The position numbers and the translations under genes are program-made. Below the pieces are notes generated by a model. The model ran no database searches. It was not told the DNA's origin and saw nothing but the letters and a program-made list of their open reading frames with translations. Shown here piece after piece: positions 1 through 6,486 of a DNA stretch of 6,904 nucleotides; position 1 is the stretch's first letter; each line of letters begins with the position of its first letter. The stretch comes from an uncultured Clostridia bacterium (GTDB lineage Bacteria > Bacillota_I > Bacilli_A > RFN20 > CAG-288): the NCBI GenBank assembly GCA_900313465.1, contig OMRU01000042.1, positions 1 through 6,904 of the forward strand, read 5' to 3'.

Positions 1-976
1 TAAACCCTCTTTTTCTATCTCTATTTCCATGTTGTCGAAAGTCATTTCGATCACAGAGAAACTAGGTCGTATCACTTCTTTTCAGTCCTTAAAAAGAATG
101 CCGACATTAAGACATAACAACACCATAAAGTCCATCCATTCCTCGCTTGTCATCGAAGCGAATTCCTTATCCCTTGATCAAGTAAGAGATGTCATCGAAG
201 GAAAACTAGTCCTCGGTTCACAAAAAGAAATTCAAGAAGTCAAGAACGCATATCAAGCCTATTCCATGATTGATCAGTTTGATTGCAATCGCGAAGAAGA
301 TTTGAAAAAAGCCCACAAGATTCTTACCAATCTCATCCAAACAGATGCTGGCAAATATCGTAATCATCAAGAGGGTGTCTACGATGGTGATAAACTTATT
401 TTTATGGCCCCGAGAGCAAATATGGTTCCTTCGCTGATGTTTGATCTATTTGAATGGTTAGCCCATGATGAAGAAACACCTATACTCATTAAATCCTGTG
501 TCTTTCATTATGAATTTGTCTTCATTCATCCATTTGGTGATGGAAATGGAAGAACAGCTCGATTGTGGCAAAATGTCTTGTTGACAAGATGGAATCCCGT
601 TTTCCAGTATATCCCTATTGAGAGTCAAATCAACAAGTATCAGGACGAATACTATAAAGCCATCGCTCTTTGTCATACCAAAGGAAATTCGGATATCTTC
701 ATTGAGTTTATGCTCAGAATGATTGATGAAGTACTTGATGATGTTTTAAGTAACGTAAAAAGGGAGAGTAAAAACATCTCTGATCAAGTAAATCGTCTTC
801 TGGAAGTCATGGAAGCAGACATTCCTCTTTCTGCTAATGAAATCATGGCCCGTCTTCATATCAAGTCCAAAGAAACATTAAGAAACACCTATCTGAATCC
901 AGCGATTGAAAACGGTCTGATCAAAATGACTCTACCAGACAAACGAAATAGTAAAAATCAGAAATATTATAAATAA
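1..976 (+). CDS. Fic-domain protein (probable AMPylase, class II), 5' partial
   Basis: Fic proteins usually transfer AMP from ATP to hydroxyl groups on target proteins. The first ATG lies at 29, but the frame stays open to the left edge. Its translation there (KPSF, then SISIS, before the Met) fits the usual Fic N-terminus, a K-P-x-F stretch followed by a helix, so the true start is probably a few codons outside the window. Numbering from the ATG at 29 (315 residues): an N-terminal Fic_N region covers about 20-85, with a class II inhibitory-helix motif around S39-x3-E43, where Ala44 replaces the common Gly. A flap precedes the core (about 117-135). The complete active-site loop is HPFGDGNGRTAR (167-178) with catalytic His167. 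A winged-helix-like tail covers about 256-315. It converges on rplQ and shares its terminator. The target is unknown. The family call is very secure; the enzymatic activity is inferred from intact motifs. Confidence 0.93.
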   Translation, partial: KPSFSISISMLSKVISITEKLGRITSFQSLKRMPTLRHNNTIKSIHSSLVIEANSLSLDQVRDVIEGKLVLGSQKEIQEVKNAYQAYSMIDQFDCNREEDLKKAHKILTNLIQTDAGKYRNHQEGVYDGDKLIFMAPRANMVPSLMFDLFEWLAHDEETPILIKSCVFHYEFVFIHPFGDGNGRTARLWQNVLLTRWNPVFQYIPIESQINKYQDEYYKAIALCHTKGNSDIFIEFMLRMIDEVLDDVLSNVKRESKNISDQVNRLLEVMEADIPLSANEIMARLHIKSKETLRNTYLNPAIENGLIKMTLPDKRNSKNQKYYK

Positions 977-988
977 TTAAGTAACATA

Positions 989-1010
989 TTAAGCAAGATT
1001 TAAGCAAGAT
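989..1010. repeat. Tandem 11-bp direct repeat
   Basis: The 11-mer TTAAGCAAGAT occurs twice back to back at 989-999 and 1000-1010, directly downstream of the fic stop codon and before the shared terminator. Both copies are identical. Two copies are too few to call a functional array; replication slippage is the simplest explanation. The second copy also contributes to a weak imperfect hairpin (995-1001 pairing with 1012-1018). Confidence 0.8.
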
Positions 1011-1030
1011 GAAATCTTACTAAAACATCA

Positions 1031-1063
1031 AAAGGGTTACCTGTTACCAGGTAACCCAATTTT
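1031..1063. terminator. Bidirectional intrinsic terminator between fic and rplQ
   Basis: A perfect 10-bp stem (GGGTTACCTG at 1034-1043, CAGGTAACCC at 1048-1057) closes a 4-base TTAC loop. On the plus strand the stem is followed by AATTTTAGTTTAG. On the minus strand it is followed by CTTTTGATGTTTTAG, so there is a T-rich run on either side. It sits 57 bases after the fic stop and 25 bases after the rplQ stop, the expected position for a terminator serving two convergent transcripts. The T tracts are interrupted, so efficiency may be moderate in each direction. Confidence 0.85.
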
Positions 1064-1082
1064 AGTTTAGTTGAACTAAGGA

Positions 1083-1490
1083 TTAGTCAACGAAGGCTAA
1101 GATGGCCATCGGAGCATTGTCGCCACGACGGTTGTAAGTCTTTAAGACTCTGGTGTAGCCACCGTTTCTTTCCTTGTACTTTGGACCATAGACGTCAAAA
1201 AGCTTCTGTAAAGCATTTTTGCCAGTCTTTGGATCAACAAAGCCCTGTTCGCGAACGAATCTGGCAGCTAATCTTCTAGCAGCTAAATCGCCCTTCTTGG
1301 CATAGGTGACTAAACGATCAGCTTCCTGGGAAGCGCGCTTAGCAACAGTAACAGTGACTTCGACCTGACCGGAGATGATAAGCTGAGAAACAACGTTTCT
1401 GAGCATATTCTTTCTCTTGTCAGAAGTATAACCGGCTTTGAAGCGGACACCGCCCTTACCGTGTACATTTCTTCTACCAATAGTACCCAT
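1083..1490 (-). CDS. rplQ: 50S ribosomal protein bL17, with N-terminal extension
   Basis: bL17 is a large-subunit protein located near the polypeptide exit tunnel. The 135-residue product has the family core: a basic helix containing MLRN (29-32), the GDLAARR region (67-73), ALQKLF (93-98), GGYTR (110-114) and the C-terminal RRGDNAPMA stretch (121-129). It is longer than the 120-residue Bacillus subtilis protein. Aligning GYTSDKRKNMLRN (20-32) with the usual G-R-T-S-x2-R-K-A-M-L-R leaves about 13 extra N-terminal residues, rich in Gly, Arg and His. The start is supported by AGAGAGG at 1500-1506, 9 bases upstream, and the next Met is residue 29 inside the core. It is the last gene of the operon, 16 bases after rpoA, and is followed by the bidirectional terminator. 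Confidence 0.96.
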   Translation of the reverse strand: MGTIGRRNVHGKGGVRFKAGYTSDKRKNMLRNVVSQLIISGQVEVTVTVAKRASQEADRLVTYAKKGDLAARRLAARFVREQGFVDPKTGKNALQKLFDVYGPKYKERNGGYTRVLKTYNRRGDNAPMAILAFVD

Positions 1491-1506
1491 AGTAGTTTAC
1501 CTCTCT

Positions 1507-2478
1507 TTACTTCTTGGTGTTATCGTCATGCTGGAGGGATAAACCGAAGCCGGCCAACTTATCCAAGATTTCCTTATAGGACTTCTTACCTAAGTTACGG
1601 ACGGTCATCAGTTCGGATTCCTTCATGTTGCAAAGTTCCTGAACGGTCTTGAGACCATTTCTCTTAAGACAGTTGTAAGAACGGACAGAAAGGTCGAGAT
1701 CTTCCAATGTCATAGAGTTGAACTGATTTTCAGGTTTTTCTTTGCTGATAGCCATGACTGTCGCATCTTTGACAGCCTGGTTGAGTTCCTCGAAGAGCTT
1801 GAAGTGATCATCAAGGATTTTGGCAGCCCAGGCGACAGCGTCGCTGGCTTCCATGCTGCCATCGGTAGTGACTTCGATGACGAGCTTTTCATAGTTGGCA
1901 TCATGGCCAACACGAGTAGGTTCAGTGTTGATGTTGACTTTGACGATTGGGGAGAAGTTGGAGTCAACAGCAATCATGCCTAATCTCCAATTGCTGTCCT
2001 TATTTTCTTCAGCAGTGACAAAGCCACGGCCTTTCTTAGCATATAAGGACATACGGATGTGACCACCCTTAGCCAAATGGCAGATGACCAAATCCTTATT
2101 GACGACAGAAACCATATCTGGGCAAACGATATCGCCAGCCTTGATGGTCTTTTCTTCGTCTTTGGCAGTAACATCAAGTTTTAAAGTTTTGCCTTCATCC
2201 AATTCGGAATCATCGCGTAAAACGAGATTCTTGATGTTTAAAACAATCTGAGTAAGATCTTCGACAACACCTGGTAAGGCAGTGTATTCATGACGAGCGC
2301 CATCGACTTCGATGGCATAGACAGCAACACCAGGTAAAGAGGAGAGAAGGACTCTTCTCATAGCATTACCGACAGTGACACCATAACCAGTTTCAAGTGG
2401 AGTGATGGTGAAACGGCCAAAATTTGGACCAATGTCGGATTTGCTGATTTGGAACTTCGGCTGTTCGAATTCTTTCAT
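1507..2478 (-). CDS. rpoA: DNA-directed RNA polymerase subunit alpha
   Basis: The alpha subunit dimerises to nucleate RNA polymerase assembly, and its C-terminal domain contacts UP elements and activators. The 323-residue product has the expected length. The N-terminal domain (about 1-235) has the assembly/dimerisation segment NAMRRVLLSS (38-47). A flexible linker (about 240-255) leads to the C-terminal domain (about 256-316), with LDLSVRSYNCLKR (261-273) and RNLGKKS (294-300). Arg266 and Asn269 match the DNA-contacting Arg265 and Asn268 of the Escherichia coli protein. The start is fixed by a strong AAAGGAG (2486-2492) 7 bases upstream. The gene lies 24 bases after rpsK and 16 bases before rplQ, the standard alpha-operon position. 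Nothing is truncated or missing. Confidence 0.98.
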   Translation of the reverse strand: MKEFEQPKFQISKSDIGPNFGRFTITPLETGYGVTVGNAMRRVLLSSLPGVAVYAIEVDGARHEYTALPGVVEDLTQIVLNIKNLVLRDDSELDEGKTLKLDVTAKDEEKTIKAGDIVCPDMVSVVNKDLVICHLAKGGHIRMSLYAKKGRGFVTAEENKDSNWRLGMIAVDSNFSPIVKVNINTEPTRVGHDANYEKLVIEVTTDGSMEASDAVAWAAKILDDHFKLFEELNQAVKDATVMAISKEKPENQFNSMTLEDLDLSVRSYNCLKRNGLKTVQELCNMKESELMTVRNLGKKSYKEILDKLAGFGLSLQHDDNTKK

Positions 2479-2485
2479 TCTAGCT

Positions 2486-2492
2486 CTCCTTT
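2486..2492 (-). promoter_or_regulatory. Shine-Dalgarno site of rpoA
   Basis: AAAGGAG on the minus strand, 7 bases before the rpoA ATG. It is one of the two strongest ribosome binding sites in the window and decides the rpoA start. It suggests independent, high-level initiation on rpoA instead of reliance on coupling from rpsK. Confidence 0.85.
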
Positions 2493-2502
2493 CCGCTATT
2501 GT

Positions 2503-2901
2503 TTAGCCACGAGGCTTCTTGGCTGGACGGCAACCATTATGCGGAATAGGAGTGACGTCGGCAATGGACAAAACCTTTAAACCAGCAGCTTCTAAAGCTC
2601 TAGTAGCAGTTTCTCTGCCTGGGCCTGGGCCCTTGATTTCGACATCAACACTTCTTAAACCACGATCGAAGCAAGTTTTAGCAACATTGGTAGCAGCTAA
2701 CTGTGCAGCGAATGGAGTGGACTTTCTGGAACCGGAATAACCGGAGGTACCAGCGCTAGCCCAAGCGATAACTCTACCCTGTTCATCAGAGATAGAAATG
2801 ATGGTGTTGGAGAAAGTGGCGTGGATATGAGCGACACCCTTAGTGAAGGTAAGTTTAGCCTTCTTCTTTCTGATAGTAGTCTTTTTGGATTTTTCAGCCA
2901 T
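2503..2901 (-). CDS. rpsK: 30S ribosomal protein uS11
   Basis: uS11 sits on the platform of the small subunit and helps shape the E site and the mRNA exit region. The 132-residue product has the family length. It starts with a basic tail (1-22) and carries [13 protein letters not shown] (22-34), [11 protein letters not shown] (57-67), the GPGPGRE turn (91-97) and the highly conserved PIPHNGCRP near the C-terminus (118-126). A GGGAGGA ribosome binding site (2911-2917) lies 9 bases upstream of the ATG. The gene follows rpsM by 19 bases and precedes rpoA by 24. The segment GTSGYSG (51-57), just before the SRKSTPF motif, differs slightly from the more usual G-F-K-G form; this looks like lineage variation. 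Confidence 0.98.
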   Translation of the reverse strand: MAEKSKKTTIRKKKAKLTFTKGVAHIHATFSNTIISISDEQGRVIAWASAGTSGYSGSRKSTPFAAQLAATNVAKTCFDRGLRSVDVEIKGPGPGRETATRALEAAGLKVLSIADVTPIPHNGCRPAKKPRG

Positions 2902-2920
2902 TTTATTCTATCCTCCCTGA

Positions 2921-3295
2921 TTACATGGTTGCTTTCTTGTGGTTAGCAACAGTCTTTCTCGGACCCTTGACGGTACGAGCATTGGTCTTATCTCTCTGGC
3001 CACGGACTGGGAGACCTCTCTTGTGTCTGTTACCACGATAAGTACCGATTTCGGTTAATCTCTTGATATCAAGAGCGACCTGTCTACGTAAGTCACCTTC
3101 AACAACATACTTGGCAACTTCGTTTCTGACAGCAGTAAGTTCTTCTTCAGAACAATCTTTGACACGCTTGGTGCCATCAACTTTAGCATCTGCAACGATC
3201 TTCTTAGCAGTGGTGAAGCCAATACCGTAGATATAACGGAGGCTATAAACTAACTGCTTATCGTTTGGGATATCAACGCCTGCAATACGAGCCAT
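2921..3295 (-). CDS. rpsM: 30S ribosomal protein uS13
   Basis: uS13 is in the head of the small subunit, forms intersubunit bridges and uses its basic C-terminal tail to contact P-site tRNA. The 124-residue product shows [10 protein letters not shown] (1-10), YIYGIG (21-26), the EGDLRR helix (66-71), [10 protein letters not shown] (91-100) and TNART (104-108). The usual R-T-K-T-N-A-R-T-R-K-G region reads [11 protein letters not shown] here, with Asp102 and Val109 in place of Thr and a basic residue. An AGGA at 3301-3304 lies 5 bases before the ATG, and an AAAGGA at 3308-3313 lies 12 bases before it. Either could serve as the ribosome binding site. It lies 20 bases after rpmJ and 19 before rpsK. 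Confidence 0.98.
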   Translation of the reverse strand: MARIAGVDIPNDKQLVYSLRYIYGIGFTTAKKIVADAKVDGTKRVKDCSEEELTAVRNEVAKYVVEGDLRRQVALDIKRLTEIGTYRGNRHKRGLPVRGQRDKTNARTVKGPRKTVANHKKATM

Positions 3296-3315
3296 ATTTA
3301 TCCTATTTCCTTTCT

Positions 3316-3429
3316 TTAGCCTTGTCTCTGCTTATGCTTTGGATTGGAGCAGATGACCATAACACGTCCCTTACGCTTAATAACTCTGCATTTATCGCAG
3401 ATCGGCTTAACTGAAGCTCTAACTTTCAT
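3316..3429 (-). CDS. rpmJ: 50S ribosomal protein bL36 (zinc-binding form)
   Basis: This 37-residue gene lies between infA and rpsM, exactly where bL36 is found in Firmicutes. The protein begins [14 protein letters not shown] and ends in a basic HKQRQG tail. It carries the zinc ribbon ligands Cys11, Cys14, Cys27 and His32, so it is the zinc-containing (C+) paralogue type. bL36 is a small late-assembling 50S protein that helps organise 23S rRNA near the factor-binding side. The start has a strong AAAGGAG (3439-3445) 9 bases upstream. Its length is typical of the family. The identification rests on direct translation of the minus strand and is secure. Confidence 0.98.
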   Translation of the reverse strand: MKVRASVKPICDKCRVIKRKGRVMVICSNPKHKQRQG

Positions 3430-3438
3430 TGTTAAGTT

Positions 3439-3445
3439 CTCCTTT
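3439..3445 (-). promoter_or_regulatory. Shine-Dalgarno site of rpmJ
   Basis: AAAGGAG on the minus strand, 9 bases before the rpmJ ATG, in the 21-base gap after infA. It supports the call of this very short gene. Confidence 0.85.
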
Positions 3446-3450
3446 AAAAT

Positions 3451-3669
3451 TTACTTATATCGGTACACAATGCAGCCATTCGTGACATCATAGGGAGAGA
3501 TTTCGACCGTAACCTTATCTCCCGGCAAAATATGGATTTTGTTCATTCTCATCTTACCGGATACTCTGGCGCGGATTACGGCGCCTCCGTCGAGCTGTAC
3601 CGAATACTTCTCGCCGGGTAGGGAATCGAGAACTGTTCCCTCCATCTTAATGAAATCTTCTCTGCTCAT
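3451..3669 (-). CDS. infA: Translation initiation factor IF-1
   Basis: IF-1 binds the A site of the 30S subunit and works with IF-2 and IF-3 in start-codon selection. The 72-residue product has exactly the family length and is a single OB-fold. It carries [10 protein letters not shown] (10-19), VSGKMRM (36-42), [10 protein letters not shown] (47-56) and the terminal YRYK (69-72). Its ATG overlaps the map stop in an ATGA arrangement. The only GGAG nearby (3684-3687) is 14 bases upstream, too far to be a good site, so initiation probably depends on ribosomes finishing map. rpmJ follows after 21 bases. No KOW-domain gene stands between map and infA, unlike Bacillus subtilis. Confidence 0.98.
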   Translation of the reverse strand: MSREDFIKMEGTVLDSLPGEKYSVQLDGGAVIRARVSGKMRMNKIHILPGDKVTVEISPYDVTNGCIVYRYK

Positions 3670-4472
3670 TCTTTACTTTCATTCTCCAATTCTTGTAGAT
3701 GTCGCTTGACATTGGAGTCAACCGACGTGATGATTGCCCCATCAGATGTGATGACGACGTCATTCTCATAATGACAGGTTAATTGTTTGTCGGCAGAAAC
3801 GATACCCCAGCCATCCTGGAGGGTGATGATATCACTCTTGCCAGCCATGACCATAGGTTCAATGGCAAGACACATGCCTTCTCTGAGGTAAGGGCCTAAA
3901 CCCATCTCTGGCGAATAATAGTTGTAGATGAATGGATCTTCATGCATCTCACGACCAATACCATGACCACCATACTCTTTGACAAGGGAGTAGCCATATT
4001 TATCGGCAGTTCTTTGAATGGCCATGCTGATCTCATAGAGATGACGGCCGGGCTTAAGAACTTTGAAAGCCTCATAGAAACATTCTTCGGTGCAACGGAT
4101 GAGCCGTTTCGCTTCATCGGAGATATTTCCTACGGCGAAGGTTCTACAAGCATCGCCATTGTAACCATTGTTATCTAAGTTACCCATATCGATACTCAAG
4201 ATATCGCCTTCTTTTAAGATGACATTTTTAGAGGGAATTCCATGAATCAGAGTGGAATTGACCGAAGCGCAGACAGACCATTTGTACCCGTCTTCGAGGG
4301 AGAAGTTAGGCTTTCCTCCACTTTCGCGGATATATTTTTCTGCCAGTTTATCAATCTCAGCAGTGCTGCGGCCCGGTTTGATCTCTGGCGCAAGAAGGTC
4401 AAAGATTTTGCCAAGCTTATTGCCTGCTTCGATCATCTTTTCCATTTCTCGTTTGGTTTTGATGATGATCAT
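3666..4472 (-). CDS. map: Methionine aminopeptidase, type I
   Basis: This enzyme removes the initiator methionine from nascent proteins after deformylation, using two divalent metal ions. The 268-residue product is a full-length type I enzyme without an N-terminal extension. The five expected metal ligands are present: Asp95 (SIDMG), Asp107 (GDACRTF), His170 ([11 protein letters not shown]), Glu205 (AIEPMV) and Glu236 (HYEND). Substrate-pocket His77 (LIHGIP) and His177 are also in place. The C-terminus after about residue 250 is a short charged tail ([13 protein letters not shown]). The ATG overlaps the adk stop in a TAATG arrangement, and an AGAGG (4480-4484) lies 7 bases upstream. At the other end it overlaps infA by 4 bases. 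All catalytic residues are intact, so activity is expected. Confidence 0.97.
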   Translation of the reverse strand: MIIIKTKREMEKMIEAGNKLGKIFDLLAPEIKPGRSTAEIDKLAEKYIRESGGKPNFSLEDGYKWSVCASVNSTLIHGIPSKNVILKEGDILSIDMGNLDNNGYNGDACRTFAVGNISDEAKRLIRCTEECFYEAFKVLKPGRHLYEISMAIQRTADKYGYSLVKEYGGHGIGREMHEDPFIYNYYSPEMGLGPYLREGMCLAIEPMVMAGKSDIITLQDGWGIVSADKQLTCHYENDVVITSDGAIITSVDSNVKRHLQELENESKE

Positions 4473-5143
4473 TACTTAGCCTCTAAAAGTATCTTCTTGA
4501 TGTCAGCAAAGACTTCTTCAATGCTCTGAAGAGCATCAACCTTGCCAAGGACATTCTGCTTAGCATAATGCTCAGCAATTGGGAAAGTCTGTTTGGCATA
4601 GGCGTCAAGACGAACCTTGAAAGCCTCAGCGTTATCGTCTTTGCGCTGGATGAGTTCATGACCACAGACATCGCAGATACCATCAACCTTTGGTTTCTTG
4701 GTATTGATGTTGTAGCTGGCACCACATTCTGGGCAGACGCGACGAGAGGTAATACGTTCAGTCAAGACTTCATCGTCCGCAGTCATAAGGACAACGGCGT
4801 TGATTCTTCTATTGAACTTTGCCAACATGTTATCCAAGGCTTCTGCCTGAGGAATCGTTCTTGGGAATCCGTCGAGAAGGAAACCCTTCTTGCAGTCATC
4901 CTGACAGAGACGTTCTTCGACAAGGCCGATGGTTACCTCATCTGGTACAAGAAGACCAGCGTTGATGTATTCCTGGGCCTTTAAGCCTAATGGAGTCTTA
5001 TTCGAAATAGCAGCACGGAACATATCGCCTGTAGAAATATGCGGCACGGCGAAGTTCTTCACAATCAATTCTGATTGGGTTCCCTTGCCAGCGGCAGGGG
5101 GACCCATCAAAATGATATTCAACTCTTTGTTTTCGTTTTCCAT
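4472..5143 (-). CDS. adk: Adenylate kinase, long form with four-cysteine LID
   Basis: Adk catalyses ATP + AMP to 2 ADP in the cytosol. The 223-residue product has the P-loop GPPAAGKGT (14-22), STGDMFR (37-43) in the AMP-binding part, DGFPRT (91-96), and a long LID (about 132-170) with Cys137, Cys140, Cys157 and Cys160. These cysteines form the structural zinc site common in Gram-positive adenylate kinases. The P-loop has Ala17 where most homologues have Gly, which still fits the Walker A rule. The ATG is only 2 bases after the secY stop, and no clear ribosome binding site precedes it, so translation is probably coupled to secY. Its stop overlaps the map start (TAATG). The protein looks complete, with a few extra residues before the first strand (MENENKELNI). 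Confidence 0.97.
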   Translation of the reverse strand: MENENKELNIILMGPPAAGKGTQSELIVKNFAVPHISTGDMFRAAISNKTPLGLKAQEYINAGLLVPDEVTIGLVEERLCQDDCKKGFLLDGFPRTIPQAEALDNMLAKFNRRINAVVLMTADDEVLTERITSRRVCPECGASYNINTKKPKVDGICDVCGHELIQRKDDNAEAFKVRLDAYAKQTFPIAEHYAKQNVLGKVDALQSIEEVFADIKKILLEAK

Positions 5144-5145
5144 AG

Positions 5146-6486
5146 TTACATTTCACTTTCTGCGAATCCCTGACCAGCAAGGATACCATTGATCTGATTA
5201 TTGATTTCAAGAGCGACACCAACGACGATGATAAGACCAGTACCACCAAGCGATAAGGATGATGGAACAGCTCCCGTCAACGACAAGATGACTGGGATGA
5301 GAGCAATAACGGTCAAAGCCATAGAACCGATGAAGGTAATACGGTTAAGAACCTTAGAGATGTATCTTTCTGTTTCAACACCAGGTTTGATACCGGTGAT
5401 GTAAGTTCCGGACTGTTGGAAATTCTCAGCAATTCTTTCTGGATTGATTTCCAGCTGAGCATAGAAGTAAGAGAAGGCAATGATCAGGACAGCATAGATG
5501 ATTGTACCCCATGGGAAGGAGACTTTATCAGTCATGACTGTCATAGCCTGATAATTGAAGACTTCTTCAATCTTCAGAGCCCAAGGAGCTGGATTTCCGT
5601 TCGAGAACAAGGAAATGATGATACTTGGAGCAACCATGATGGAGGAAGCGAAGATAACCGGCATAACCGAAGAAGCGTTAACCTTGATAGGCAAGAAGCT
5701 TGCCTGCTGAGAGGAAAGTTCATTCGATTGTGAGGTATTGGAATGAGAGACCGGCAAACGACGCTGAGATCTCTCGATGAATGTAACAAAGACAACGATA
5801 GCGATCATAGCCAGTAAGTAGACTGTGATCTGAACAGCACCTTCCAAGATAAGTGAGGCATCACCAGTTTCGATCTTATCGCCTAAATAAGAAGTAAAGG
5901 CGTTTGCGATCTGACTTGGCAACGAGGCAATAATACCTTCGAAGATCAAGACAGAGATACCATTACCGATACCCTTGTCTGTGATCTGATCACCTAACCA
6001 GGTAAGAATCAATGCACCAGCGACCATGAAGACGATGATCTTCGTGTAGCCCCATGGGCTGTCGTCGTTTAGGGTGATACCATTGCTGTTCTTTAAAGCA
6101 ACGATGATACCATAGGCCTGAACGGCGGCTAAAGCGACGGAGAGAACACGAGTGACAACGTCAAGCTTTTTACGGCCGGACTCGCCTTCCTTGGACATGT
6201 TGGCCAAAGATGGAAGAACATCCATGGACAACAGCTGGATGATAATTTGTGACGTGATGTATGGGGAGACACCTAAAGCTAGAATTGAGAAATTCTGCAA
6301 GGCGCCACCACCCATCATGTTGAGTAACGAGAAGGAAGAAGTAGTATCGTCCCAAATGTTTTGACTGACTGTGACACCTGGAACGGTGATAGCCGAACCG
6401 ATTCTGAAGACAAGGAAAATGGCTAACGTAAATAATATACGGTTCAACACATCCTTGTTATGGAAAAATGCGGCTACTTTTTTCAT
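5146..6486 (-). CDS. secY: Protein translocase subunit SecY
   Basis: SecY forms the membrane channel of the Sec translocon with SecE and SecG and receives substrates from SecA or the ribosome. The 446-residue product has the expected length and ten membrane segments, roughly 15-36, 66-87, 111-131, 148-166, 175-193, 214-237, 271-293, 324-345, 382-402 and 412-428. The plug region (about 50-66) includes LLNMMGGGAL. LGDQITDKGIGNG (164-176) and LPIKVN (265-270) are well conserved. Cytoplasmic loop 4 (239-268) keeps Arg242-Arg243 but is then Ser/Asn rich. Loop 5 has Lys367 in the G-I-R-P-G motif. The C-terminus ends in AESEM without the usual basic tail. GAGGG (6493-6497) lies 6 bases before the ATG, which overlaps the rplO stop by one base. 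Confidence 0.97.
   Translation of the reverse strand: MKKVAAFFHNKDVLNRILFTLAIFLVFRIGSAITVPGVTVSQNIWDDTTSSFSLLNMMGGGALQNFSILALGVSPYITSQIIIQLLSMDVLPSLANMSKEGESGRKKLDVVTRVLSVALAAVQAYGIIVALKNSNGITLNDDSPWGYTKIIVFMVAGALILTWLGDQITDKGIGNGISVLIFEGIIASLPSQIANAFTSYLGDKIETGDASLILEGAVQITVYLLAMIAIVVFVTFIERSQRRLPVSHSNTSQSNELSSQQASFLPIKVNASSVMPVIFASSIMVAPSIIISLFSNGNPAPWALKIEEVFNYQAMTVMTDKVSFPWGTIIYAVLIIAFSYFYAQLEINPERIAENFQQSGTYITGIKPGVETERYISKVLNRITFIGSMALTVIALIPVILSLTGAVPSSLSLGGTGLIIVVGVALEINNQINGILAGQGFAESEM

Noticed and set aside
458..676. Minus-strand 72-codon frame inside fic
   Set aside because: It covers the coding strand of the catalytic loop of fic and its translation resembles nothing; it is a shadow.
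995..1018. AAGATTT...AAATCTT as a second terminator hairpin
   Set aside because: Seven AT-rich pairs around a 10-base loop with no T run are too weak; it arises partly from the tandem repeat.
1067..1079. Palindrome TTAGTTGAACTAA as an operator or second terminator
   Set aside because: The arms are only 6 bases with a 1-base centre, which cannot form a hairpin, and it lies next to the rplQ stop, far from any promoter.
3670..3687. GGAG at 3684-3687 as the infA ribosome binding site
   Set aside because: The spacing of 14 bases is too long for efficient initiation; coupling through the ATGA overlap explains infA translation better.
3942..4529. Several plus-strand open frames opposite map
   Set aside because: They lie antisense to a fully conserved enzyme, overlap one another and show no recognisable domain or clear ribosome binding site.
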